Of a stretch of DNA of 64,000 nt, positions 8,239 through 17,600 are shown piece by piece. The notes beneath the pieces were generated by a model, which saw only the letters and a list, made by a program, of their open reading frames with translations, ran no database searches and had not been told where the DNA came from. The stretch comes from Lewinellaceae bacterium. GTDB taxonomy: Bacteria; Bacteroidota; Bacteroidia; Chitinophagales; Saprospiraceae. The DNA lies in NCBI GenBank assembly GCA_020636045.1, contig JACJYP010000004.1:248001-312000 (forward strand), given 5' to 3'. Each line of letters starts with the position of its first letter. Position 1 is the stretch's first letter. The position numbers and the translations under genes are program-made.

Positions 8239-9876
8239 ATGACCAACAAACAGATCGCAGGCGCTTTTGACGAACTTGCCAACCTCATGGAACTCCATGA
8301 AGAGGACGATTTCCGGATACGCTCTTACCGGAATGCATATCTCAACCTGCGCAAAATAGACCGCCCCCTGGCCGACATGACGGATGCCGAGATCAAATCG
8401 ATCAAAGGGGTGGGTCCGGCGATCGCGGGAAAGATCCGCGAACTCGCTGACAGCGGAAAAATGGCGACGCTGGAAAAATACCGCGCGCAAACACCTCCGG
8501 GAGTGGTGGACATGCTCGAGGTCAACGGCTTCGGCCCCAAGAAGGTGCGCATCGTATGGAAAGAAATGGGCGTGGAAAGCGTCGGCGAATTGTGGTACGC
8601 CTGCAATGAAAACCGGCTGGTGGAATACAAAGGTTTTGGACTGAAAACACAGGAGGACCTCAAGAACAAACTGGAATATTACCTGAAAAGCCGCGACAAA
8701 CTGCACCTCGATGCCGCCGAGGAAGAAGCCGATTTTGTATGTACCTGGCTGAGCGGACGCCTCCCCGGCGCCAAAATAGCAGTAGTGGGCGAACTCCGCC
8801 GGCGCTGCGCGGTCATCAGCGCCCTGGAAATCCTGGTCGCCCATGACGGCGATATGGCTCCTGCATTCGACGGGCAAACGCTGAACCTGGAAGAGCAAAA
8901 GAACGACGTCTACCTCGCCCGGCTTGAAAATAACACCCAGATACGCCTGTATCACTGTGAACCTGCGGCCTTCGGCTCCAAATTGTTCAAATACACCGGC
9001 AGCACCGGGTTTATCGACGCATTTGTCAAAGCCCGGCCCGGGCTCGATTTCAAGGACCTCGACTCGGAAGAAGCGGTGTTCTCAAAAGCCGGTGTTCCAT
9101 TTATCGAACCCGAATTGCGCGAATCCGGCATTGACATCGCCTCTCCACCTGTTAATCTGATCGTCGATTCGGATATCCGGGGCGTTTTACACGTACACAC
9201 CGACTGGAGCGACGGATTGCACAGCCTGCGCGACATGTGCGCGCACGCGCAATCACTGGGCTACCAGTACATCGGCATTACCGATCACAGCCAGTCTGCC
9301 TTTTATGCCAACGGCCTGAAACCGGACCGCGTACTGGCGCAAATGGAAGCGATCGACGAACTGAATGTGGAAATGGCGCCGTTCCGGATATTCAAAGGCA
9401 TTGAAAGCGACATCCTCAACGACGGCGCACTCGATTACGACGACGCCCTGCTCGAAAAATTCGATTTTATTATCGCTTCCGTGCATTCCAACCTGCGCAT
9501 GAATCTGGAGAAAGCGACCGAACGGGTGCTGAAAGCCGTCAGCCATCCCCGCACCACCATTCTGGGGCATCCCACGGGCAGGCTGCTACTCAGCCGGGAA
9601 GGTTATCCGCTGGATTGGGAGCAGGTATTCGAGGCCTGTGTCAAGCATAAGGTGGCCATCGAACTGAACGCCAACCCTTACCGGCTCGACATCGACTGGA
9701 CCTTGATTCCCGAGGCCGTACGCAGGGGCATCCCGATCAGCATCAACCCCGATGCGCACAGCAAAGACGGCATACACGACATCCGATACGGGGTCATGGT
9801 AGCCAGGAAAGGCGGCCTGACGGCAACATCGTGCCTGAATGCTGGCAGCGCTGAAGAATTCCTGAAGTTTCGTTAA
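8239..9876 (+). CDS. PolX-family protein: degenerate polymerase domain plus intact PHP nuclease domain
   Basis: 545-residue protein with the PolX layout: helix-hairpin-helix N-terminus (KGVGPAIAGKIREL, about 54-67; NGFGPKKVRIVWKEMGV, about 96-112), a palm-like region (about 170-280) and a C-terminal PHP phosphoesterase domain (about 315-545). The PHP metal ligands are all visible: HVHTDWSDG, ITDHSQ, GIESDIL, SVHSNL, GHPTGR, NPDAHSKD. In the palm, the segment aligned to the family G-D-I-D motif reads S-A-L-E (ELRRRCAVISALEILV), and the later DLR position reads QIR, so the three catalytic carboxylates appear to be lost or replaced. It is therefore likely a PHP exonuclease/phosphatase with a DNA-binding scaffold rather than a working polymerase. 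Its stop overlaps the convergent tdo gene by 4 nt. Confidence 0.85.
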   Translation: MTNKQIAGAFDELANLMELHEEDDFRIRSYRNAYLNLRKIDRPLADMTDAEIKSIKGVGPAIAGKIRELADSGKMATLEKYRAQTPPGVVDMLEVNGFGPKKVRIVWKEMGVESVGELWYACNENRLVEYKGFGLKTQEDLKNKLEYYLKSRDKLHLDAAEEEADFVCTWLSGRLPGAKIAVVGELRRRCAVISALEILVAHDGDMAPAFDGQTLNLEEQKNDVYLARLENNTQIRLYHCEPAAFGSKLFKYTGSTGFIDAFVKARPGLDFKDLDSEEAVFSKAGVPFIEPELRESGIDIASPPVNLIVDSDIRGVLHVHTDWSDGLHSLRDMCAHAQSLGYQYIGITDHSQSAFYANGLKPDRVLAQMEAIDELNVEMAPFRIFKGIESDILNDGALDYDDALLEKFDFIIASVHSNLRMNLEKATERVLKAVSHPRTTILGHPTGRLLLSREGYPLDWEQVFEACVKHKVAIELNANPYRLDIDWTLIPEAVRRGIPISINPDAHSKDGIHDIRYGVMVARKGGLTATSCLNAGSAEEFLKFR

Positions 9877-10913
9877 AACCCGAGTTGCGCTTCCACTTCC
9901 CTGTTCAGCACCGGCAGCCGGCGGCGTTCGATGAGGTAACTCGAAAGAGCCGCAATTTCCCGGAAGATATAATGCTTGTCCAGCGCGCCTTTCAGGTAAT
10001 CGCGGCCGCTGGAGCCGCCCGTTCCGGTGCGCAGCCCGATCATGCGCGTCACCATGCTCATGTGCCGGTAGCGCCAGGTAGACAATTGCTCGTCAATTTC
10101 GAGCAAACTGTTGAGCAAGCGGAACGGCAATTGCAGCATTGGATATCCCCGGTACAACATGATGAACAATGCCGAGCGACAGGCGGCAGCGCTGAGCCTG
10201 CGTTCCGGCGAGCGCTCTTTTTCGAAGAACAGCCGCTCAAAATGGGCCAGATTGGCTTTTTCACCTTCCACAAGGCTATTGGCATAAATGACGGAATAGT
10301 CGCTCCAGAACGGGTGTTTTCCAGGCGTTTCGGGATAAAGCGCCCGATAGTTTTTCCAGTGCTCGGGTTGTTCGAAAAAGGGCATGCGCCCCAGCCATTG
10401 ATCCACGAGGTCGAGCAAGGAGGGCTGCTGTTCCACGCTTTTGATCATATCGACGTGTTCCCTGCGCAATTGAGAGATATAATATTCCTGACCGTGACGT
10501 TCGGGGAATTGCAGGCCCAGTTTGGCTTCCGCGATCTTGAACTGCCAGCTCTGGAAGCCCGAAGCGGGGCGCAAAAAGTCCCGGAAATCGAGAAAATCCA
10601 TGGGCGTCATCGTTTCCATAATGTCGATCTGATGCACTGCCACCTTTAAGATGACGCCAATCCGCTCCAGCCGGTGCACAATGGTCTGCAGGTCGGGCGA
10701 ATTATCATTGATCACTTTCTGGCTCATGATCGCGGCGACCGAATCGATCTCGAACAGTATCTGTTTGAACCATAGTTCGTAGGCCTGGTGGATGATGATA
10801 AAGAGCATTTCATCATGCGCCGGATGGCCGTTGAGATCGCTTTCCGGCGTTTGAGCATCGAGGATCTTATCCAGTTGCAGGTAGTCGGAGTAATGGACTT
10901 CTTTTGTTTGCAT
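9873..10913 (-). CDS. Tryptophan 2,3-dioxygenase
   Basis: 346-residue haem enzyme that opens the indole ring of L-tryptophan to N-formylkynurenine, the first step of the kynurenine route. Family signatures are HDEMLFIIIHQAYELWFKQILFEID near residues 33-57 and WRYRHMSMVTRMIGLRTGTGGSSGRDYL near 280-307, which contains the proximal haem His and the GTGGSSG substrate loop. No other kynurenine-pathway gene is nearby. A TAATTTTG box lies 43 nt upstream of the start. Confidence 0.93.
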   Translation of the reverse strand: MQTKEVHYSDYLQLDKILDAQTPESDLNGHPAHDEMLFIIIHQAYELWFKQILFEIDSVAAIMSQKVINDNSPDLQTIVHRLERIGVILKVAVHQIDIMETMTPMDFLDFRDFLRPASGFQSWQFKIAEAKLGLQFPERHGQEYYISQLRREHVDMIKSVEQQPSLLDLVDQWLGRMPFFEQPEHWKNYRALYPETPGKHPFWSDYSVIYANSLVEGEKANLAHFERLFFEKERSPERRLSAAACRSALFIMLYRGYPMLQLPFRLLNSLLEIDEQLSTWRYRHMSMVTRMIGLRTGTGGSSGRDYLKGALDKHYIFREIAALSSYLIERRRLPVLNREVEAQLGF

Positions 10914-10956
10914 ATAGGTATGACGGTATCGGAGGTCAGGGCCTCCCGTTTCATCG

Positions 10957-10964
10957 CAAAATTA
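10957..10964 (-). promoter_or_regulatory. -7 box (TAATTTTG) for tryptophan 2,3-dioxygenase
   Basis: On the minus strand this reads TAATTTTG, matching TAnnTTTG, 43 nt upstream of the ATG. No convincing -33 element is seen. Confidence 0.4.
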
Positions 10965-11039
10965 TTCCGAACACCCTTTCCAGCACCATCCGGTTCGACT
11001 TTTTCGGAGAAATAATGCAGGATTGTTCAATGAAGTCTA

Positions 11040-11159
11040 CTAGGCGACCTGAATGTTCAGGGTGATATCCGAGGAATCGCCTTTAAAGTTTTTGGAGTCG
11101 CCCTGCAAGGTGACGATCGCTGCAGCCCCATGAAAATAGCCGGATACATTGCTATTCAT
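11040..11159 (-). pseudogene. Possible small ORF or gene remnant (39 codons)
   Basis: In the 350-nt gap between tdo and tetR, a minus-strand frame runs from an ATG at 11159 to a stop at 11040. Its second half, AAIVTLQGDSKNFKGDSSD, looks like an ordinary beta-rich protein C-terminus rather than random sequence. It may be the tail of a decayed gene or a real small protein. No promoter or partner was found and I do not recognise the family. The rest of the gap holds the tdo promoter and the tetR operator/promoter. Confidence 0.2.
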
Positions 11160-11218
11160 CCCCCGAATCCGGCAGTTGGAAGGGCCATTTCGACCATTCA
11201 CCGAAATCAAACTATTTC

Positions 11219-11235
11219 ACTAAACAGTGTTCAGT
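11219..11235. promoter_or_regulatory. Probable TetR operator upstream of tetR
   Basis: ACTAAACAGTGTTCAGT is a 17-bp near-palindrome (CTRAACA-S-TGTTYAG around a central base). It touches the -7 box TATATTTG at 11235-11242, which serves tetR. A 16-bp identical copy lies at 11991-12006 before the efflux operon. Position and symmetry fit an autorepressor binding site that blocks RNA polymerase. Confidence 0.7.
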
Positions 11236-11242
11236 ATATTTG
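11235..11242 (+). promoter_or_regulatory. -7 box (TATATTTG) for tetR
   Basis: TATATTTG matches TAnnTTTG, 21 nt upstream of the tetR ATG. It shares its first base with the palindromic operator. Confidence 0.55.
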
Positions 11243-11263
11243 CACCGTTAACCAGATCACACT

Positions 11264-11875
11264 ATGGGAATCACTTCGAGAAAAGAACGCGAAAAGATGG
11301 AAATGCGAAAGCGCATCCTGGATGCCGCCCTGCATTTGTTTCGCGAAAGGGGCTACGACGGGGTCAGTATCCGGAATATTGCCGAGGCCATTGAGTACAG
11401 CCCTGCAACCATTTATCTATATTATAAAGACAAGAGCGAGATCTTTTTTGCGCTGCAATTTGAAGCGGCCGCGGTCAAACGCGACCACCTGCTTCCGGTG
11501 GCCGGGATTGAATCGCCCTGGGAGCGGCTGATCGAATTCGGCCGGCGGTATATCGATTTCGGCATGAAACACCCCGACCTGTACGACCTGTTGTTTATCA
11601 CCAGAACTCCGATGGAATCCATTGAAAATCAGGAGTGTTGGAAACTCGGTGTCGCGTCGCACTCCTTTTTTGTAGAAACAGTGCAGGCCTGTGTGGACGC
11701 GCGTTTTTTTAAAAGTACGGATACCGAGACGATCGCGTACACACTGTGGTGTCATGCACACGGACTGGTATCGCTTTTTATCCGGGAACGGATGCGCATG
11801 TACCCTGAGGAGAAGCGGGAAGCACTAGCCAAAAAATCATTTGAAATGATCGTAAAGATGGCGGAATGTCTTTGA
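11264..11875 (+). CDS. TetR/AcrR family transcriptional regulator of the efflux operon
   Basis: 203-residue TetR-family repressor. The N-terminal helix-turn-helix domain covers about residues 10-60 (ILDAALHLFRERGYDG, then VSIRNIAEAIEYSPATIYLYYKDKSEIFFAL), and the rest is the helical ligand-binding and dimerisation domain. It lies directly upstream of, and in the same direction as, the TolC-adaptor-RND genes. A near-palindrome is shared between its own promoter and the region before the efflux operon, so it very likely represses both and is released by an efflux substrate. The ligand is unknown. A 6-bp hairpin with seven T residues after the gene separates its transcript from the operon. Confidence 0.9.
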   Translation: MGITSRKEREKMEMRKRILDAALHLFRERGYDGVSIRNIAEAIEYSPATIYLYYKDKSEIFFALQFEAAAVKRDHLLPVAGIESPWERLIEFGRRYIDFGMKHPDLYDLLFITRTPMESIENQECWKLGVASHSFFVETVQACVDARFFKSTDTETIAYTLWCHAHGLVSLFIRERMRMYPEEKREALAKKSFEMIVKMAECL

Positions 11876-11953
11876 AAGACATACCCCCGACTATCCAAGG
11901 CTCGCCATCTACCGTTCGGAACGGCAAATCGACCGGTCAACCCTAATTCCTTG

Positions 11954-11980
11954 CGCAGCCAATGCATGCTGCGTTTTTTT
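11954..11980 (+). terminator. Intrinsic terminator after tetR
   Basis: CGCAGC (11954-11959), an 8-nt loop, GCTGCG (11968-11973), then seven T residues. It lies between tetR and the second operator copy, so tetR and the efflux genes appear to be separate transcription units under one repressor. Confidence 0.65.
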
Positions 11981-11990
11981 GAACCCCGAT

Positions 11991-12006
11991 ACTAAACAGT
12001 GTTCAG
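11991..12006. promoter_or_regulatory. Probable TetR operator upstream of the efflux operon
   Basis: ACTAAACAGTGTTCAG, identical over 16 bp to the site before tetR, ends 21 nt before the TolC-family start codon. The promoter is not clear: no good TAnnTTTG box is seen, only a TTTG at 11978-11981 that could act as a -33 element. Confidence 0.7.
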
Positions 12007-12027
12007 AAACCAATTACCTCCAACAAT

Positions 12028-13392
12028 ATGAAATCTTCCAATCTTGCCAAATTATTGATCGCCGGGCTTGCTTTTACGCTTTCAAACCTGGGCGCTCAAA
12101 ACTCCGAAATACTGGATTCCTACATTCGGACGGGGCTGGAGAGCAATCTGGCACTCCGGCAGCAGCAACTCGACCTCAACAAGGCACAGGAAGCCATCCG
12201 GCAATCCAGGGCCTTGTTCTACCCTACCCTGCAGTTCAATGCAAACTATACCCGCGCAACGGGCGGGCGCAGCATCGATATCCCCGTTGGCGACCTGCTC
12301 AACCCCGTTTATTCCACGCTCAATCTGATCACGCAGACCAATGCTTTTCCCACGATCAGCAATGAAAATGTCCAGTTCTTGCCGGACGATTTCCACGAAA
12401 CAAAAATAAAAGTCGCCTATCCGCTTTTCAATTCCGACCTGCGCTACAACAGGCAGATCAAAACGCAGCTTTACGAAAGCAAAGCGGCGCAAAAAAGCGC
12501 CTACGAGCACGAACTGCGGTACCGGATCACGGAAGCGTACCTGCAATACCTGCAAAGCCTGGAAGCGGAGAAAATATGGCAACACAGCCGTGATGTACTG
12601 GTTGAACTCCGCCGCTTCAACGAGTCGCTGGTCAACAACCAGGTAGCCACAAAGGACATCGTCGCGACCGCCGACTACGAGCTCAGCAAGGCAGACAACG
12701 AACTGTTCAAACTGCAACAAACACAGCAAACGGCGCGCGCCTACTTCAATTTCCTGATCAACCGCGACCTGCAAAGTGACATAACGGTCGATACAAGCTT
12801 ATTGCGCGGTGCGGCAGGCAACTACGAGACCGAAGAGATGATCCGGCAGGCATTTGCCAGCCGCTACGAATTCAATGCGCTCAGTGCCGGCAAAAACGCC
12901 GCCGAAACTGCCGTAAAACTGAATGCCGCCAATCTTCGCATCCCCGATTTCTACATCGGTGCCGAAGCCGGATTTCAGGGCTTCGGGTATAAATTCAACG
13001 GCGAACAATCGTACGCGCTGGCACAGATCGGCCTCAGTTACGACCTCTTCGACGCAGGCATGCGAAAAAGTAAAACCCAGGAGGCAAGGATCGAAGCAGA
13101 GGTCATCGAAACGAGGTATCAGGAAGTCAGGCAACAGATCGCCCTGGAAGTCATCGATGCGAGCAATTCTTACGCCGCGGCAAAACATTCATATGAAACG
13201 ACACAATCGGGGCTGCGCGCAGCGGAAGCATCGTTCCGGATCATCAATAACAAATACCGCGCAAACCAGGCCCTGCTGATCGAGTACCTGGATGCCCAGA
13301 ACCGCGTGACCACGGCACAGTTGCAGGTCGCGCTGGCCCTTACGGATGTGCTGATCCGGGAGGCCGCGCTCAAAAAAGCGGCCGGCATGTAA
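12028..13392 (+). CDS. TolC-family outer-membrane efflux protein
   Basis: 454-residue outer-membrane channel of a tripartite efflux pump. A signal peptide is visible at residues 1-23 (hydrophobic stretch, cleavage after NLGA). The mature part has the two-fold TolC repeat: long amphipathic helices (ALRQQQLDLNKAQEAIRQSRALFYPTLQ near 40-70, and a similar ISNSY/AAKHSYETTQSGLRAAEASFRIINNKYRANQALLIEYLDAQ arrangement near 375-430) and strand segments. It is the first gene of the operon tolC-adaptor-RND, followed 58 nt later by the adaptor. Expression is probably controlled by the TetR operator just upstream. Confidence 0.9.
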   Translation: MKSSNLAKLLIAGLAFTLSNLGAQNSEILDSYIRTGLESNLALRQQQLDLNKAQEAIRQSRALFYPTLQFNANYTRATGGRSIDIPVGDLLNPVYSTLNLITQTNAFPTISNENVQFLPDDFHETKIKVAYPLFNSDLRYNRQIKTQLYESKAAQKSAYEHELRYRITEAYLQYLQSLEAEKIWQHSRDVLVELRRFNESLVNNQVATKDIVATADYELSKADNELFKLQQTQQTARAYFNFLINRDLQSDITVDTSLLRGAAGNYETEEMIRQAFASRYEFNALSAGKNAAETAVKLNAANLRIPDFYIGAEAGFQGFGYKFNGEQSYALAQIGLSYDLFDAGMRKSKTQEARIEAEVIETRYQEVRQQIALEVIDASNSYAAAKHSYETTQSGLRAAEASFRIINNKYRANQALLIEYLDAQNRVTTAQLQVALALTDVLIREAALKKAAGM

Positions 13393-13450
13393 ATCCTACA
13401 CCATAAACCACTCATTCACAAGCACTTTAGCATTTGAAAAACATATCGCC

Positions 13451-14530
13451 ATGAAAGTCATCACCGCTGACAAAATCATTCCGGCAGCCCTCGTGCTGGT
13501 TGCGATCCTCGGCCTTTTTGCCCTGACGGGCGGATGCGGGGAGAAAGCGCACTCAACCGCCGCCGTTCAGGCTCCCGACGAACGTATTCCCGTGCGCACC
13601 GCCGCAGTCGAACAAAAAAACATTGCCCTCCCCATTCATGCAAGCGGCATGCTTGGGTCTTCTGCAGAACAGCGCCTATCCTTCAAAGTCGGCGGCGTGA
13701 TCCGCAAGATCATGGTCGATGAAGGCGACATCGTCAGACCCGGTCAGTTGCTGGCCGTGCTCGATAAAACAGAGATCGACGCACAGGTAGAACAGGCGCA
13801 GCTGGCGCTTGCCAAAGCGGAGCGCGATCTGGCGCGTGTGGAAGGGCTTTACAAGGACAGCAGCACCACGCTGGAAATGCTGCAAAACGCCACTACCGGC
13901 AAAGCTGTGGCGAAAGAAACGGCGCGTATTGCTCAATTCAACCAGCAGTACGCAGAGATACGGGCAACTCGCGGTGGCAAGATCATCAAAAAACTGATGA
14001 ACGAAGGGGAGATCACCGGCCCCGGTACTCCCGTATTCGTTTTATTCGAAACCGGCGCCGATGACTGGGTCGTGAAGATCAATGTAAGTGACCGCGACTG
14101 GGCGCGGCTGAAACCGGGCATACAGGCGCGAGTTACCATGGATGCCTATCCCAATGTTGTATTCAGCGGAAAAGTCACCGACCTCGCTCCCGCAGCGGAT
14201 CCGGCCAGCGGATTATACCCCGTTGAAATAAAAGTCGCACCGCAGGGCCGGCGTTTCGCGCCCGGCCTGTTCGCACAGGTGGATATCACACCTTCGCAGG
14301 CGCGCGCCTACGTCACCGTTCCCATCGAATCGATCATAGAAGGCGACGGAAAACAGGCGTTCGTGTTCGTCCCGCAGGAAGACGGCGAATCGGTGCGCCG
14401 CGTGCCGGTAGAAGTGGCTTTTATCGAGCAGGATCGCGTACTGATCGCCAATGGCCTGGAAGGAGTATCGGAAGTGGTCACATCCGGTGCGCCCTACCTC
14501 AACGAGCGCAAAAAGATCAGGATACAGTAG
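13451..14530 (+). CDS. RND efflux periplasmic adaptor (HlyD/AcrA family)
   Basis: 359-residue membrane-fusion protein linking the RND pump to the TolC channel. The N-terminus is a hydrophobic segment ending in LTGGCGEK; Cys29 could be lipidated although the lipobox is weak. Domains in order are the first half of the barrel-sandwich domain (RLSFKVGGVIRKIMVDEGDIVRPGQLLAVLD, about 75-105), a short helical hairpin (about 110-165), the second half (about 170-200), a beta-barrel (about 205-275) and the membrane-proximal domain ending in TSGAPYLNERKKIRIQ. The hairpin is short, as expected for this adaptor group. The RND gene starts 81 nt later. Confidence 0.9.
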   Translation: MKVITADKIIPAALVLVAILGLFALTGGCGEKAHSTAAVQAPDERIPVRTAAVEQKNIALPIHASGMLGSSAEQRLSFKVGGVIRKIMVDEGDIVRPGQLLAVLDKTEIDAQVEQAQLALAKAERDLARVEGLYKDSSTTLEMLQNATTGKAVAKETARIAQFNQQYAEIRATRGGKIIKKLMNEGEITGPGTPVFVLFETGADDWVVKINVSDRDWARLKPGIQARVTMDAYPNVVFSGKVTDLAPAADPASGLYPVEIKVAPQGRRFAPGLFAQVDITPSQARAYVTVPIESIIEGDGKQAFVFVPQEDGESVRRVPVEVAFIEQDRVLIANGLEGVSEVVTSGAPYLNERKKIRIQ

Positions 14531-14611
14531 TGACTCTTTTATTCCCTGCAATACCACCATTTCCAACTATTATTCATGCCTTTCCGATAAGGACAGGACA
14601 ATGGGCTACCT

Positions 14612-17600
14612 ATGAAAATCGCAGAATTTTCCGTCAAAAACAGCCAGTTCACTTTTATCATATTTCTCGCCGTGATGGCGCTGGGCATCGGCGCCCTGCT
14701 GAATATGCCACGCGCGGAAGACCCGAAATTCTCTCCGCCTGGTTACAACATCGTTATCGTGTACCCTGGCGCCGGTCCGGCCGAAGTGGAAAACAAGATC
14801 ACCGACAAAGTGGAAGCGCGGCTCGGCGCTCTGGAAAACATCGACCGCATCCGGTCCTTGTCATTCAACGGCATCCTCGTACTGACCATCGAATTCAAAC
14901 ACGGCCAGGACCCCGACAAAAAATATGAAGAGGTCGTGCGCGAGGTCAATGCCCTGCGCACGGAACTGCCTCCCGATATCTACCGCATCACCATTCAGCG
15001 ATTTTCGTCGTCGGATGTGGCGATCCTCCAGGGCGGTATCGTGAGCGAAACGGCTTCGTATGCCGACCTGCGCCGCGAAGCGGAACGCCTCGAAGAGAAA
15101 CTTGAAAAGATTGCCGGCATCAAAGCCGCCGATACCTGGGGATTTCCAAAACGCGAGGCGCGTATCAACCTCAATTTGCCCAAAATGGCCGCAGAAGGCA
15201 TCCCTGCAAGCAGGGTGCTGGGTGCTGTGCAAAGTGAGAACGTATCCATTCCCGGCGGAACGGTCGATGTCGGCGAGCGGCAGTTTTTCGTAGAAACCAG
15301 CGGCGACTATGAAAACCTGGATGAGATCAGGAATACGGTGGTGAATGCCAACAACGGTAAAATCGTGTATGTCAAGGACCTCGCTGACGTTGACTGGGCA
15401 TACGAAGAGCCACGCCACCTTGCCCGGATCAACGGGGCGCGCTGCGTGTGGGTCACAGCACGCATGAAGGACGAGCAGAATATTTTTGATGTGGGCAAGG
15501 AGGTGAACAAGGCCGTGGCCGGCTGGCGCAGCGAACTTCCGTCAACTATGGATTACGTGAAGGTGTTCGATCAGAACGATTCCGTCCGCAAAAGGCTGAC
15601 ACGCTTTGCCAAGGATTTCGGCATCGCCATTTTGCTGGTGCTGCTCACGCTGCTGCCTTTGGGATGGCGCGCAGCGCTGGTCGTTATGATCTCGATTCCG
15701 TTGAGTATCTCCATCGGCCTTTTTGCGCTCGACCAGATCGGTTATTCGCTCAATCAGTTGAGTATTGTGGGTCTGATCATCGCCCTTGGTATTTTAGTAG
15801 ACGACTCCATTGTGGTCGTGGAAAACATAGAGCGATGGCTGCGGGAAGGACACAGCAGGCGGGAAGCGGCCATACTCGGCACCAAACAGATCGGCCTCGC
15901 CGTGCTGGGCTGCACCGCCACGCTGGTGCTCGCCTTCCTGCCCCTGGTGTTTTTGCCGGAAGCCTCCGGCGACTTTATACGCAGCCTGCCGATGGCCGTC
16001 GTACTCACGGTGTTGGCGTCGCTGTTCGTTTCACTGACCATCGTCCCGTTTTTGAGCAGTCGCTTGCTGGCGGAACAACACGACCCGCGCGGGAACATCT
16101 TCCTCCGCGGTTTGAAATGGCTCATTTCCTCCACTTACGCCCGTCTGCTCCACCTGGCGCTCGAATGGCCCAAACTCACAATGGTTGCTGCTGCCGCCAT
16201 ATTCTTCGGCGTGCTCAGCATGGCCGGCAGGGCAGGTTTTGCTGTGTTCCCGGCGTCAGAGCGCCCGATGTTCTATATCGATATTGAAATGGCCGCGGGG
16301 TCGAGCCTTGCAGAAACCGACCGCACAGTAGCGCTGGTAGACAGCGTACTGGCTGAATATGTCGCGCCTGAATTCAGGAACCACCATCTGCTGCCCGACA
16401 GCGTGGAACCGGTGTCCGTCTATCCGGGGCATGGCGCCGGGGCGCAAATCACCTGGTACGCATCCAACGTCGGCAGGGGCAATCCGCGTATTTACTATAA
16501 CGTGATCCGGGAGAGCGAAGCCGCCGATTACGGGCAGGTTTTTGTGCAGTTGCAGGATAAAACCCCGCCGCCGGTAAAGATCGCATTGCTGGACGAGTTG
16601 CGCGAAAAATTCAAAAACGTTCCGGGCGCCGTGATCAATGTCAAAAACTTCGAACAGGGACCTCCCATCGAGGCGCCCGTGGCGATCAGGGTTGTGGGAG
16701 AAAACCTGGACACACTGCGCAAGGTAGCCGGCCAGGTGGAAAAACTGGTGTCGGAGACGGAAGGCACCATGTATGTCGACAATCCTATTGCCACCATCAA
16801 AACCGATCTGCAGGTTCAGATCAACAAGGATAAGGCTGCTACGCTGGGCATTCCGATCGTGGAGATCGACCGGATGGTGCGCCTCGCTATCGCGGGGCTG
16901 AACGTCGGTAATTTTACGGCAAAATCGGACGGAGAAGAGTATGCCCTTACCGTTACCGTACCCAAACAAGGCGCTTTTGCAAAACTCGACGTCTTCAGGG
17001 ACCTTTACATCAACAACGTACTCGGCACGGCCATTCCCCTGAGCCAGGTAGCCGAGATCGGGTTCAAACCTTCGCCCAATTTTATCCAGCACTACGACAA
17101 AGACCGGTTCAGTTCCGTTACGGCATTTGTCAGGAGCGGCTATTATGCAACGGCCGTAAATGCGCAGATCAAGGAAAAACTGGCTGCCATGGATTTCCCG
17201 TCCGGGTACTCTTATGTTGTTGCCGGGGAAGAAGAGAGCGCCCAGCGATCGTTCGGCGGCATGGGCACGATCATCATGATCACGATCTTCGGGTTGCTGG
17301 CCGTGCTGATCCTGGAATTCAAAACATTCAAAAGTACGGTAATCGTGTTGTCGGTCATTCCGCTGGGCATCATCGGCGCCATCCTCATCCTGCTGGCTAC
17401 CGGCTACCCGTTTTCATTTACCGTAGTGGTAGGTCTGATCGCCCTGATGGGCATCGAAGTGAAGAACTCAATACTGCTCGTCGACTTCACCAACCAGTTG
17501 CGCGCGGAGGGCATGGGCCTCGACCAGGCGATACAGGAAGCCGGAGAGATCCGCTTCGTCCCGATCCTGCTCACCTCGATGACGGCCATCGGCGGTCTGA

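Noticed and set aside
16256..17092. Long minus-strand frame opposite the RND permease gene
   Set aside because: Antisense shadow in GC-rich sequence; no recognisable domain, and the plus-strand permease is unambiguous.
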